A DNA stretch of 64,000 bases from Caballeronia grimmiae (GTDB lineage: Bacteria > Pseudomonadota > Gammaproteobacteria > Burkholderiales > Burkholderiaceae), in NCBI RefSeq assembly GCF_000698555.1, contig NZ_JFHE01000011.1, positions 62,001 through 126,000 of the forward strand, in the 5' to 3' direction. This document shows, in pieces, positions 1-7,452 of the stretch. The translations under genes were made by a program, and so were the position numbers. The notes beneath the pieces are model-generated. The model had not been told where the DNA came from and did not search any database. It saw only the letters and a program-made list of their open reading frames with translations. Positions within the stretch are counted from its first letter, which is position 1. Each line of letters starts with the position of its first letter.

Positions 1-203
1 ACGACGGCGACGATCGGCCCCATGTCTTCGGCGAGCGCGTAGTCCTCCGCCGACATCACGAAATGCTCTTCCGGCGCGCCCGCGACATTGCGGCACGGCA
101 CATAGCGCTCCGCACCGTTGTGCAAGACGACCAGCCCGCAGCACTCGCGCGGGTACGCCGCGAGCGCGTGATCCGCGATCGCTTTTTTCGTCTCTTCGTT
201 CAT
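1..203 (-). CDS. Phage tail-tip assembly protein K (JAB/NlpC-P60 type), N-terminal part
   Basis: Translating the minus strand from ATG at 203 gives MNEETKKAIADHAL followed by the AAYPRECCGLVV motif typical of the JAB/MPN domain that opens lambda gpK-like tail proteins. These proteins normally carry a C-terminal NlpC/P60 peptidase domain and act in tail-tip assembly. The gene runs off the left window edge, so only about 67 residues are seen. Its start shares one base with the stop of the L gene (TGATG), as expected for translational coupling in the L-K-I-J tail operon. Confidence 0.85.
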   Translation of the reverse strand, partial: MNEETKKAIADHALAAYPRECCGLVVLHNGAERYVPCRNVAGAPEEHFVMSAEDYALAEDMGPIVAV

Positions 204-883
204 CAGGAAAGGGTGTCGCTGAGAAAGCCGCCGAAACTGAGCGGCTCGTTGACGCCGAAGCGGCATTCGCAGCCGCTGATTCGTTTGCTGCACCGGTCGA
301 GCGAGGGATCGCTCACCGGTTGGTCGTTCGCATCGAAATACGCCGTTCCCGTGTAGCCGCAATTCGCATCGCGGTATTGCCACTGGCAGATCGTCACGAT
401 CTGGCGCGCCGGCAGCTGCTGGCCGCCGAAGTCGAGCGCGCTTGACAGCGTGAACTCGACCTGCGCGTTCGTTTCGCTGCTCTTCTGCTCGATGTACCAC
501 AGCTCGGTCGCCATCTCTTGGGTCGGGTCCGCCGTCGGATTGCCGCCCGGAAAGTTGACCGCGTCGAGATACTTGCTCAGCGTGCGCCGCCGGCGAACCT
601 TCGCGCCGACCATGTCCGCGAGATAGACGCACAGCGCCGAGATTGTGCCGTCGACGTTCGCGACGGTCAGCTTCGGCTCCGGCTGCTGCGCGTCGGACGT
701 GTGCTCGAAGCCCGTCGCCTGAATCGGCCACGGCTTATATTCGTTGCCCTGCCAGAAGATCGATGCCGTTTGCAGGTGACCCTGAAAGCGCAGTATCTCG
801 CCACCGATCGCGGTGCAATCGACCTCGAACAACTCGACGAGCCGACCTGGCTCCAGTTGCTGGATGTCGGCCGTGATAGTCAC
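203..883 (-). CDS. Phage minor tail protein L
   Basis: This 226-residue protein matches the lambda gpL family, a tail-tip component. The N-terminus (MTITADIQQLEPGRLVELFE) and the DFGGQQLPAR segment are characteristic. The C-terminal part holds cysteines in ICQWQY, DANCGYTG, DRCSKR and GCECRFG; in lambda gpL such cysteines bind an iron-sulfur cluster, so cluster binding is inferred here. It overlaps the upstream chimeric gene by 4 bp and the downstream K gene by 1 base. The length is normal for the family. Confidence 0.9.
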   Translation of the reverse strand: MTITADIQQLEPGRLVELFEVDCTAIGGEILRFQGHLQTASIFWQGNEYKPWPIQATGFEHTSDAQQPEPKLTVANVDGTISALCVYLADMVGAKVRRRRTLSKYLDAVNFPGGNPTADPTQEMATELWYIEQKSSETNAQVEFTLSSALDFGGQQLPARQIVTICQWQYRDANCGYTGTAYFDANDQPVSDPSLDRCSKRISGCECRFGVNEPLSFGGFLSDTLS

Positions 884-2745
884 TTGCCGCTCCCTGCCGC
901 GAGCGCGCGCGTCAACTCCTCGACGCGCCGCGTCAGTGCATCGAGCCGATCATGCGCTTCGACCGTCGAAGCGACGATGTCCGGCGTGATGCGGCCATAG
1001 TCGACGACCTGCATGTCCTTGCCGTCCTTTTCGCCGCCGACGGCTTCCGGATAGATCGCCTGCAGCTCGTGCGCGATGAAGCCTCGATGCGTGACCTTCG
1101 ACTTGTCGGCCTTCATCAAATAGCAGACTGGGCGTGTCGCGCGCAGTCGATCGGTCGACCCAGTGAGCGCCTTCACCTTGTACTTCAGGCGATAGTCCGA
1201 GCCCGTACCGTAGACGACGCTCGTGCCGCTCGCGTAGATCGTGCCGAGGCCGGTACCACCAACGAAGAACGCGAGGAACGCCGCATTCGTGTATCCCGAC
1301 GGTTTCGTGAGATACGCATTCACGCCCACGCTTTGCGAGACGAAGAGCCCGCCCGCCTCGACGTGGAATCCGTTCTGCGTCCCGGTGCCCTGGTATTGAT
1401 TTGCCGTCTGCGTGCAGTTGAAGGCTGTCACCGACCCCAGCAAGTACGCTGCGCCATTAAACGTCGCGGCTCCCGTGAAAGTCTGCGCACCAGTGACACC
1501 AAGAGTGCCGCCCACGGTCACATTTCCCGAATATGCAGCACTAGGCCCCGAATAGGCACCAGCAACGGAGATAGACGCCTGCCCCGCAGAACCGAAGTTT
1601 GCACCTCCGGCGATGCCTACCGTCGAGGAGAACGTCGCTGCCCCATTAACCCCCAGCGTTCCGCCAATGGCTTCGTTTCCATTGACGGTGCTGTTCCCGG
1701 CGACCGTTTCATTGTCGGAGTTCGTGCGGCTTCGCATCAGGCATCCGACGGCATGCGTACCATCTGAGTCAAGAAGAGCCGACTCTTCCGTCGCGGTCGC
1801 GCCGAGTTGCGCGAGCCGCGCCGAACCCTGGTCGAGCAGCGGAATAAGGTTCTTGCCCGACGTGCCGAACAGCTCGTTCGCCACCGCGGCTTTACCCGCA
1901 CCGTCTGCGCTCTTCGCGAACGCGTCGGCGACCCGCGTGAGCAGGTCTTCGGGTGAAGCAGTTTTGAGCGTCTTCAGGCTGATGCCGACCGCCGAAAATG
2001 CGGCGGCCGCATCCTTGTTTCCGTGCTGCGCCTCGTTCTGCGCTTTGGTCAGGTCTGCAAGCGCGTCGGCTGCATCTTTCGTCTCAACACCAACAGTCTT
2101 CGCCGCGAAGCCGAATTTCTGCACATCGTCGGTCGAAAGCCCGGTCTGCTTCGAGATCTTCTCGACCGTTTCACCGTAGGTGGCGAGTTCTTCCCGCGCG
2201 GCGAACGTCGAGTGAGCCGCAATCGCGAGCACGCCGACGAATGCGCCGACGCCGAGCACGACCGGATTCAGCAGCATGTTGAACGCCCCGGTCGCCTCCG
2301 CCATCACGAGCAGCGAGCCGGCGAACTGCTTGTAGTTGCCCTGCGACAGCTCGTGTCCGAGCACCAGCAGCTCGCGCTTCGCCGCCGAAGACTCAAGGCT
2401 GAAGCTATGCGTATGCTCCGACGCCTTGGCGATCTGGTCGATGTATGGCTTCACCGAATCCGACAGGCCGAGATTCGCGGCGCGCATGGCCAGAATCTCG
2501 GCGCGAGACTTCCCCGCCGTCGACGCATTCTTCAGCAGCGCGTCGGTGAATGACTTGACTGCACGCGCGCTCGCATCCGAGCCGCTCGCGGCTGCCTCAG
2601 CGATCGCATCCTGCGCGAGAGCCGTGCGCTTGGCCATGTCGGCCTGGGTGTTGATGAACGCGTTGGCCGACTTGCGCGCCTTCTCAAGCTCGGCGGTATA
2701 GCCGGATGCATCGGCTCCTACCTTAACGACGGTTTCATTCGCCAC
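880..2745 (-). CDS. Chimeric protein: tape-measure N-terminus fused to tail-fibre/S74 chaperone C-terminus
   Basis: The 621-residue product has two unrelated halves. Residues 1 to about 325 look like the start of a tape-measure protein (GADASGYTAELEKARKSANA, the hydrophobic LLNPVVLGVGAFVG segment, GTSGKNLIPLLDQG). From about residue 330 the sequence changes to Gly/Thr/Asn-rich repeats (NSTVNGNEAIGG, GNVTVGGTLGVTG) typical of fibres, ending in a peptidase S74 intramolecular chaperone with the Ser-Lys dyad in SDYRLKYKV and RGFIAHELQAIYPEAV, then a C-terminal coiled coil. The start is GTG at 2745 with GGAGG upstream. Tape-measure proteins usually exceed 700 residues, and a gpM-like gene is missing before L. 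I infer a deletion or recombination joining two genes; an assembly artefact is possible. Confidence 0.85.
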   Translation of the reverse strand: MANETVVKVGADASGYTAELEKARKSANAFINTQADMAKRTALAQDAIAEAAASGSDASARAVKSFTDALLKNASTAGKSRAEILAMRAANLGLSDSVKPYIDQIAKASEHTHSFSLESSAAKRELLVLGHELSQGNYKQFAGSLLVMAEATGAFNMLLNPVVLGVGAFVGVLAIAAHSTFAAREELATYGETVEKISKQTGLSTDDVQKFGFAAKTVGVETKDAADALADLTKAQNEAQHGNKDAAAAFSAVGISLKTLKTASPEDLLTRVADAFAKSADGAGKAAVANELFGTSGKNLIPLLDQGSARLAQLGATATEESALLDSDGTHAVGCLMRSRTNSDNETVAGNSTVNGNEAIGGTLGVNGAATFSSTVGIAGGANFGSAGQASISVAGAYSGPSAAYSGNVTVGGTLGVTGAQTFTGAATFNGAAYLLGSVTAFNCTQTANQYQGTGTQNGFHVEAGGLFVSQSVGVNAYLTKPSGYTNAAFLAFFVGGTGLGTIYASGTSVVYGTGSDYRLKYKVKALTGSTDRLRATRPVCYLMKADKSKVTHRGFIAHELQAIYPEAVGGEKDGKDMQVVDYGRITPDIVASTVEAHDRLDALTRRVEELTRALAAGSGK

Positions 2746-3169
2746 GCCCGGCCTCCTCAGCCTTCTTCTGTATCACTTCGATGACGGCGTCTGCCGCCGC
2801 CCGCTTCTTCGCTTCGAATGCCGGCCGCAGGAACGGCTTCGCCGCGGCGTGCGACGTTCCGAACTCGACGAACCGGCCATAAAAGGCGTCCTTCGACCAT
2901 GTCACCAGGTAAACGGCGCGATGGCCTTCGATTGATTCTTCTTTGTCAAACGCGATCAGAATCGATCGCTTCAGCGTGCCGGGCACGTGCTGCGTTCCCT
3001 TACGTTCGTATGCCGTGCCGATCGGCGCCCGCATCCGCGCTTCTGCATGGATCAGGCGCGCGCCGGCGACCGCCGCCTGCCGAAGGACTTCCTCGCTGGC
3101 GATGGTGCCGAGCCGATCGAGATAGTCGGTCAGCGCTGTCGGGTTGACGACCTCGATCTTTTTAGTCAT
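2735..3169 (-). CDS. HK97 gp10-like head-tail/tail-completion protein
   Basis: This 144-residue protein resembles the HK97-gp10 family: an N-terminal helical region (VRQAAVAGARLIHAEARMRAP-type), a PGTLKRSI segment and the family motif YGRFVEFGTSHAAAKPFLRPAF. Such proteins sit at the head-tail interface or complete the tail. It overlaps the tape-measure gene by 11 bp and gpT by 8 bp. In many HK97-type phages this gene lies upstream of the tail tube; here it lies after the G/T chaperones, a noticeable displacement. Confidence 0.8.
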   Translation of the reverse strand: MTKKIEVVNPTALTDYLDRLGTIASEEVLRQAAVAGARLIHAEARMRAPIGTAYERKGTQHVPGTLKRSILIAFDKEESIEGHRAVYLVTWSKDAFYGRFVEFGTSHAAAKPFLRPAFEAKKRAAADAVIEVIQKKAEEAGRGE

Positions 3170-3541
3170 TCCGGTTCCGCTTGACCTTGAACTTCTTGCC
3201 CTTCGCTTGCGAAAGGTCGATTCCGAACATCGCGAGAGCGACGAAGCGCGCCTGATCCTTGGGATCGTCGAACAAAACTTCCTTCTTCGGCTGCTTCACC
3301 CACGGCATGAAGTCCGCCGGCTCGAACGCCTTGGTCTTCGGGTCGCGGTGGATGTTCGCGGTGGTCGCCGCCAGCATCCCCATGCGGATGTCCGCTATGC
3401 GGTCGCCGAACGGCTCGATGTTGTAGAAGGCCATCCAGTCAGCGAACTCAACACTGGTTATCTCGCGTTGAGCTCGCGCGACGGACATTCCGAGCGCGAG
3501 CGCTAGGCGGTGCCAGAAGATCCGTTCTGGATGGCGTCGGA
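3162..3541 (-). CDS. Tail assembly chaperone T region, expressed as a G-T frameshift fusion
   Basis: The open frame downstream of the slippery site encodes a gpT-like domain. It has an ATG at 3488 (MSVARAQREITSVEF), but the frame is open upstream to the slippery site and encodes IFWHRLALALGMSVARAQ. WHRLALALG is itself typical of gpT/DUF4035 proteins, so the domain extends upstream of that ATG. The likely product is therefore the -1 frameshift fusion of G and T, about 237 residues. In lambda, G and GT chaperone the tape-measure protein during tail assembly and are absent from the virion. Confidence 0.85.
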
Positions 3542-3874
3542 GTTTTTTTCAGCTTCCTGCGTTTGCGTCGCGCCAAGTGCGTTGACCTTCGTGCACGCAA
3601 GGCCGATCCGACGAACGGTGTCGGCGCTCATGCCGCGCAGAGTGTCGAGATCGGCGGTCGTGAACATCGGCTCGCCCTTGTCGTCGACGACCGTGGCGAC
3701 GATCACAGCAGAGAAATAGACGCTGTCGCTGGTGCCCTGCTCCTGCAGCGTCTTCTGCAGCGCGTCGCGCGCGAAGCCGTCCATTACCTTGACGCGGATT
3801 TCGCCGAGGCCTTCGACGTTGACCGTCTCGATCGGCGGTTGTGCCAGCGCGAGGAGTTGCTCTTTCGTCAGCAT
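3503..3874 (-). CDS. Phage tail assembly chaperone G
   Basis: This 123-residue protein (MLTKEQLLALAQPPIETVNV) belongs to the tail assembly chaperone G group found between the tail tube and the tape measure. ATG at 3874 is preferred over an upstream TTG because AAGGAGCG lies just before it and an upstream start would overlap the tail-tube gene. The C-terminal tail (EAEKNSDAIQNGSSGTA) is low-complexity and contains the slippery site, so most ribosomes end here and a minority shift into T. Confidence 0.85.
   Translation of the reverse strand: MLTKEQLLALAQPPIETVNVEGLGEIRVKVMDGFARDALQKTLQEQGTSDSVYFSAVIVATVVDDKGEPMFTTADLDTLRGMSADTVRRIGLACTKVNALGATQTQEAEKNSDAIQNGSSGTA
3542..3548 (-). promoter_or_regulatory. 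Programmed -1 ribosomal frameshift site A AAA AAC
   Basis: On the minus strand the zero frame reads GCT GAA AAA AAC TCC, forming the canonical X XXY YYZ heptamer A AAA AAC. A -1 slip continues as CTC CGA CGC and so on, without a stop, into the T frame. This is the same G/GT arrangement as lambda. The zero frame stops 13 codons later at TAG (3505-3503). Confidence 0.85.
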
Positions 3875-3887
3875 GGACGGACGCTCC

Positions 3888-4316
3888 TTAAGCCGCCGCC
3901 GGCGTGACATCGATGTCGCCGGAGATCTTGATCGCAACGGTGCCCTTCACGACAGCATCGACGCCAGCGGTGATCGGGAACGACTTCACGTAGCCTTCGA
4001 ATTCGATGGTCGTGCCATCGCTCAGCAGCACCTGGTACTGCGATACCACGCCGGAACGCTTGTCCGCGAGCAGAGCCGCGTGACTGGCTTCCTTCATGTT
4101 GACGTTGATGTCGAACGACACCGTGTCCCAGTCCTGCAGCCCTTGGCGGTACTCCTTCGCGGTGCTGTCGAAGTCGGTGACGTCGATGTCGCTCGCGGAG
4201 CCCGAGAAACCGTTGAGGTTGGAAACGTTCTTGACTGCGGTCCAGACCGGCGTCTGCGTCGTGCCGGTGTTCTTCGAGATCTTCGTGCCTTGCGACGAAA
4301 TTGCGGTGCTGGTCAT
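3888..4316 (-). CDS. Phage major tail tube protein
   Basis: This 142-residue protein is a gpV-like tail tube subunit of long non-contractile tails. Supporting segments are TPVWTAVKNVSNLNGFSG, DIDVTDFDSTAKEYRQG, WDTVSFDINVN and the FEGYVKSFPI strand. The position fits: it follows the tail terminator (4-bp gap) and precedes the G/GT chaperones. It ends in PAAA and lacks the C-terminal Ig-like domain of lambda gpV. Confidence 0.9.
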   Translation of the reverse strand: MTSTAISSQGTKISKNTGTTQTPVWTAVKNVSNLNGFSGSASDIDVTDFDSTAKEYRQGLQDWDTVSFDINVNMKEASHAALLADKRSGVVSQYQVLLSDGTTIEFEGYVKSFPITAGVDAVVKGTVAIKISGDIDVTPAAA

Positions 4317-4320
4317 GGGT

Positions 4321-4674
4321 TCACTCCTGATACCAGATTGAAAAATCCTGCTGACTGCCGTAAAGCTTCGTGTCGTCTTCGTAGACGCTCACCGGCGCGC
4401 CAATCGGCACGCCTTGCACAGGTTCGGCAGTCAGCGCAGCACGAACCTGTTTGATGATGCTTGCCGCTTCGCTCCGGCTGATGGACCAGACCGAAACTTG
4501 CATGCGGCTGTTTTGCAGCGTGTCGGCGCCGTCGAACGTCGTTTCGTCCGTCCCGCCGACGCTCTGATAGACGATGTATGGCTTAACCGGGCTCGCAGGC
4601 GCGACGTCCGGATACACGCGACCGCCGGCGAGCGCCTTCAGCGCGCCGTACGTGACCGATTCCGCGCTAGCCAT
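4321..4674 (-). CDS. DUF3168 tail terminator/completion protein
   Basis: The protein of 117 residues (MASAESVTYGALKAL) belongs to the DUF3168 group, which caps the tail tube and joins it to the head. Typical features are the VYPDVAPASPVKPYIVYQ segment near the N-terminus and the strand VSVYEDDTKLYGSQQDF near the end. ATG at 4674 is chosen over an upstream start because the 16 extra residues would be an Arg-rich shadow of the upstream gene. It overlaps the head-closure gene by 8 bp. Confidence 0.85.
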   Translation of the reverse strand: MASAESVTYGALKALAGGRVYPDVAPASPVKPYIVYQSVGGTDETTFDGADTLQNSRMQVSVWSISRSEAASIIKQVRAALTAEPVQGVPIGAPVSVYEDDTKLYGSQQDFSIWYQE

Positions 4675-4993
4675 TGTTCGAGCCGGTGCTGCACGCCAGA
4701 TCCGTGTAGTCGCGCGCGGCAACGTTAGGAAGCGGCTGCAGGATGTTGAAGATCACGCCATCGACGATCGCGCGCATTCCGTTCGTGATGTCCGTGCGAT
4801 ACCGAATGCGGATGCTCGCCGTCGCGCTGCCGACGTCGGCGTTCGCCTGGGCGGTTTCCTTGCCGCTGAGCATGCGCACGTTGCCCCAGACGGTAGCGAC
4901 CTCTGTCCAGCCGTCGACCGGCTGCCCGAGATCATCGGTGCCGCTGCCGTTGCGCTCGATGCGCACGCGCCGGTTGAGATCGCCCGCGCGCAT
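4667..4993 (-). CDS. Phage head closure protein
   Basis: This 108-residue protein matches the head-closure/head-tail adaptor family (SPP1 gp16, HK97 gp7 type). It starts with the characteristic MRAGDLNRRVRIER and continues with WTEVATVWGNVRMLSGKE and RYRTDITNGMRAIVDG. It seals the packaged head and docks the tail. The start ATG shares one base with the stop of the connector gene (TGATG). Confidence 0.9.
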   Translation of the reverse strand: MRAGDLNRRVRIERNGSGTDDLGQPVDGWTEVATVWGNVRMLSGKETAQANADVGSATASIRIRYRTDITNGMRAIVDGVIFNILQPLPNVAARDYTDLACSTGSNNG

Positions 4994-5355
4994 CAGACGC
5001 CTAGCCCCGCGCGATACGGAAACAGCAGCTGCTTAGAGCCGGCGGGCAACTCCATGACGCTCGACGACGTGCCGACGACGACGTCCTCGCGATACGCGTA
5101 CAGCTTGCCAAGAATCAGCAGGATCGCCGCGCGCACCGCGTCGTTGATGACGATCGGATCATCTCCAGCCGTCCCAGCGAGCACGGCCGCGGCCATGTCG
5201 TCAGCATTGGCGTAGATCTGGCGATTGAGGAAATCGGACGCAGACTGCACGGCTGCGCTGACATAGAGCGCGATGATCGCGTCATCAGCACCTGCGTCGA
5301 CCCGCAGGTGCGCGAGAGCCTGGTCCGTCGAGATGATGGGCGTTGCGTCCGCCAT
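4993..5355 (-). CDS. Head-tail connector protein (HK97 gp6-like)
   Basis: The 120-residue protein resembles the gp6-like connector family that forms a ring under the portal. The N-terminus (ISTDQALAHLRVDAGADDAI) and the helix AVQSASDFLNRQIY are typical, as is the C-terminal ILLILGKLYAYRED. Its ATG overlaps the stop of the preceding 58-codon gene (TAATG). The tightly packed connector-closure-terminator order is normal for HK97-head siphophages. Confidence 0.88.
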   Translation of the reverse strand: MADATPIISTDQALAHLRVDAGADDAIIALYVSAAVQSASDFLNRQIYANADDMAAAVLAGTAGDDPIVINDAVRAAILLILGKLYAYREDVVVGTSSSVMELPAGSKQLLFPYRAGLGV

Positions 5356-5531
5356 TACTTCGCCTTCTTCGGCTTGGTTTCGATGTCTTCCGACGTCCGG
5401 ACCTTCACCTCTTCAACCAAGCCTTGCGGCTGCAGGTCGTCGAACATGATTTTCTCCATGCTCACGATCTCGCCTTGCTTGTAGAAGCGGTCATGTTGGA
5501 ACGGATGCAGGACCTTCGCTTTGATCTTCAC
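5355..5531 (-). CDS. Small phage protein between capsid and connector
   Basis: This short gene encodes 58 residues beginning VKIKAKVLHPFQHDRFY (GTG start at 5531). A perfect GGAGG lies 6 nt upstream, and the stop TAA overlaps the ATG of the connector gene. Small proteins of this type occupy the same position in many HK97-type phages. The function is unknown; the C-terminus is Lys-rich (TKPKKAK). The coupling at both ends makes it very likely to be translated. Confidence 0.7.
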   Translation of the reverse strand: MKIKAKVLHPFQHDRFYKQGEIVSMEKIMFDDLQPQGLVEEVKVRTSEDIETKPKKAK

Positions 5532-5589
5532 ATCGACCTCCTGTTTCGAGCCGCGCGCCAGCGGGTTGCCGGCGCGCGAGGATCACCGC

Positions 5590-6780
5590 TTAGCCGCCGC
5601 TTGCCGCCGCAAGAGCGCCCTTAATGAACGACTCGGGGCGATACACAGCAAGAGCGAGACGCTCTTCACCACGGATCGTGACCATGTTGGTCGTGAAGTT
5701 GTTGCCGTCTTCGCTGGACAGCAGCACGTTCGCTTGCTCGCGATCGAAGATCTGAGCGCCTTGCTTGAACGCGCCGGTGAGGAACTGTCCGACCGTCATC
5801 GCAAGCGACTCGACCACCGTGCGACCCCATAGCGACGGCTGAGCCGAATTTGCAGGCGACACAAAGATGTAACGGCCTTCCGCGTCCTTCGTCAGCTCGA
5901 CCTGCGCCCAATCCGTCGGGTTCAGCACGAAGCCCGTCACCGGGAACAGTGCGAGTGCGGCCTGGAGCATCGCGAGACGTAGCGTGTCGACGTAGTTCTG
6001 GTTGGCGACTGTCACGCCAGCCGGTGCCACGTACGGGGTGGCTTGCGTGTAGACGCCGTTCAGATGCCCCGAAGCGCCCGAGCCGAACAGGATTTCTTGT
6101 TCTTCGGCGTATTCGAGGCCATAACGGAGGCGGTTGTCGATGATCGATTCGAGTTGCGGCGAATCGTCGAGGATCTGCTTCGATGCCTTCATGAAGTGGG
6201 CGATCGTCACAACGTTCGCGGTGGCTGCGCCGAACTGCATCGTCGATTCAGCCTTCGGCGCGCCTTCCGTCGCCTGGATCGCCGCGTTGTTGGTGAAGCC
6301 GGTCTCCTTGATGTACTCAATCTGATTCGAGTTCGTCGTGCCGGGCGCGAGCAGGTCGCGAATCGTCATCGGGCGGTCCGGAAGCATCTGGATGCCGGCG
6401 AGACGTTGCGAGAACACCGTCACACCGCCGTTACCGTCGGTGTTCGCCGTGGTCGCGCTGGTGATTGCCTTCACCGAGAGGTTCGCGGGAGCGCCGCGCT
6501 GGCCGGCGGCGATTGCCTTGAACTGCTCCGACTCGACGAACTGTCGACCAATCGACTTCTGCTCGCTGCGGCCGCCGGCGGCACCCGGGCCGTACTTCTT
6601 TTCCATCGCATCCATCTGCGCTTGGAGCTCGCCCTGCTTCACGAGCATCTCGTCGATTCGCTCTTTCTGGCCAGACGCCATTTCGACGCCCTTCTTGGCC
6701 TCGGCGAGAGCGCGTTCGCCCTGTTCCCGGACCTGATCGTTGATCTTGTCGAGACCTGCTTTGATTTCTGCTGCGTCCAT
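5590..6780 (-). CDS. HK97-family major capsid protein
   Basis: The 396-residue protein has the HK97 layout: residues 1 to about 75 form a charged coiled-coil delta domain (scaffold, removed by the prohead protease), followed by the shell domain. Recognisable shell segments are TIRDLLAPGTTNSNQIEY, MKASKQILDDSPQLESII, EEQEILFGSGASGHLNG, GFVLNPTDWAQVELTKD and AVYRPESFIKGAL. It lies 14 nt downstream of the protease gene, with GGAGAGTCAC before the ATG. The cleavage point, expected around residue 90-105, is not marked clearly. Confidence 0.95.
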   Translation of the reverse strand: MDAAEIKAGLDKINDQVREQGERALAEAKKGVEMASGQKERIDEMLVKQGELQAQMDAMEKKYGPGAAGGRSEQKSIGRQFVESEQFKAIAAGQRGAPANLSVKAITSATTANTDGNGGVTVFSQRLAGIQMLPDRPMTIRDLLAPGTTNSNQIEYIKETGFTNNAAIQATEGAPKAESTMQFGAATANVVTIAHFMKASKQILDDSPQLESIIDNRLRYGLEYAEEQEILFGSGASGHLNGVYTQATPYVAPAGVTVANQNYVDTLRLAMLQAALALFPVTGFVLNPTDWAQVELTKDAEGRYIFVSPANSAQPSLWGRTVVESLAMTVGQFLTGAFKQGAQIFDREQANVLLSSEDGNNFTTNMVTIRGEERLALAVYRPESFIKGALAAASGG

Positions 6781-6794
6781 GTGACTCTCCAGAG

Positions 6795-7451
6795 TTAGAT
6801 TTTGGCGATGCTGAAAGCATCGAAAACTGCCTTGATTTCGTCGCTTCGCACGCCAGCATCCCGCTGGAGCAAACTCTTGAAGCCGTGATTTGTGATCGCC
6901 ACCGCGTCCGACCGCGAGAATCCTGCATCCCGCAGGATGTTCTCGAAATCGCGCTCGGTGAGCGACCCTTCTGCAATGCGCGATTTGAAATTCGTGATGC
7001 GCGCTTCATCGTTCGCGGGGCTCGTCACCACGCTGATTTCGATCAGATCCAGTTCCTTCAGAGTTCGGATCCCGGTCTTCTGGTCGTAATCGGCCGACCG
7101 CGTGATGTATCCGATCGACAGGCCGGTGATCGCGCGCGACTGCATGCCCTTATAGGCGAGCTTCGCGCTCGGGGCGTCGTCCAGCCAAAGCGAGCCGTCA
7201 CCGAAGAGACCGACGCTGTCCTCTTTGAGGTCGCTCCACACGCCGATCGGGTTCTCGGTGTCGTGCTGCCACAAGATTGGGACCGCGCGCCCCTTGCTCG
7301 CGAGGCTCTGCAGGCTCTTCGTGAACGCGCCCGGCGCCACGATGTCGTCCCAACTGTCCAGCACGCCGAAAACGCTTCCGTAGCCCGAGAATGAGCCCTG
7401 CTCGGTCAGCGAATCGGCCTTGAACTCGATCGATTTCGTTTGAATATGCAT
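6795..7451 (-). CDS. HK97-family prohead protease
   Basis: This 218-residue protease starts at ATG 7451 (MHIQTKSIEFK), one base after the portal stop; a longer frame upstream is an Arg-rich shadow of the portal end. Family motifs are GYGSVFGVLDSWDDIVAPGAF, PILWQHDTENPIG (the His), GLSIGYITRSADY (the Ser) and LDLIEISVVTSPAN. The enzyme cleaves the capsid delta domain during prohead maturation. The extra C-terminal region (about 160-218) with FENILRDAGFSRSDAVA is common in Burkholderia phages. Confidence 0.92.
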   Translation of the reverse strand: MHIQTKSIEFKADSLTEQGSFSGYGSVFGVLDSWDDIVAPGAFTKSLQSLASKGRAVPILWQHDTENPIGVWSDLKEDSVGLFGDGSLWLDDAPSAKLAYKGMQSRAITGLSIGYITRSADYDQKTGIRTLKELDLIEISVVTSPANDEARITNFKSRIAEGSLTERDFENILRDAGFSRSDAVAITNHGFKSLLQRDAGVRSDEIKAVFDAFSIAKI

Positions 7452-7452
7452 G

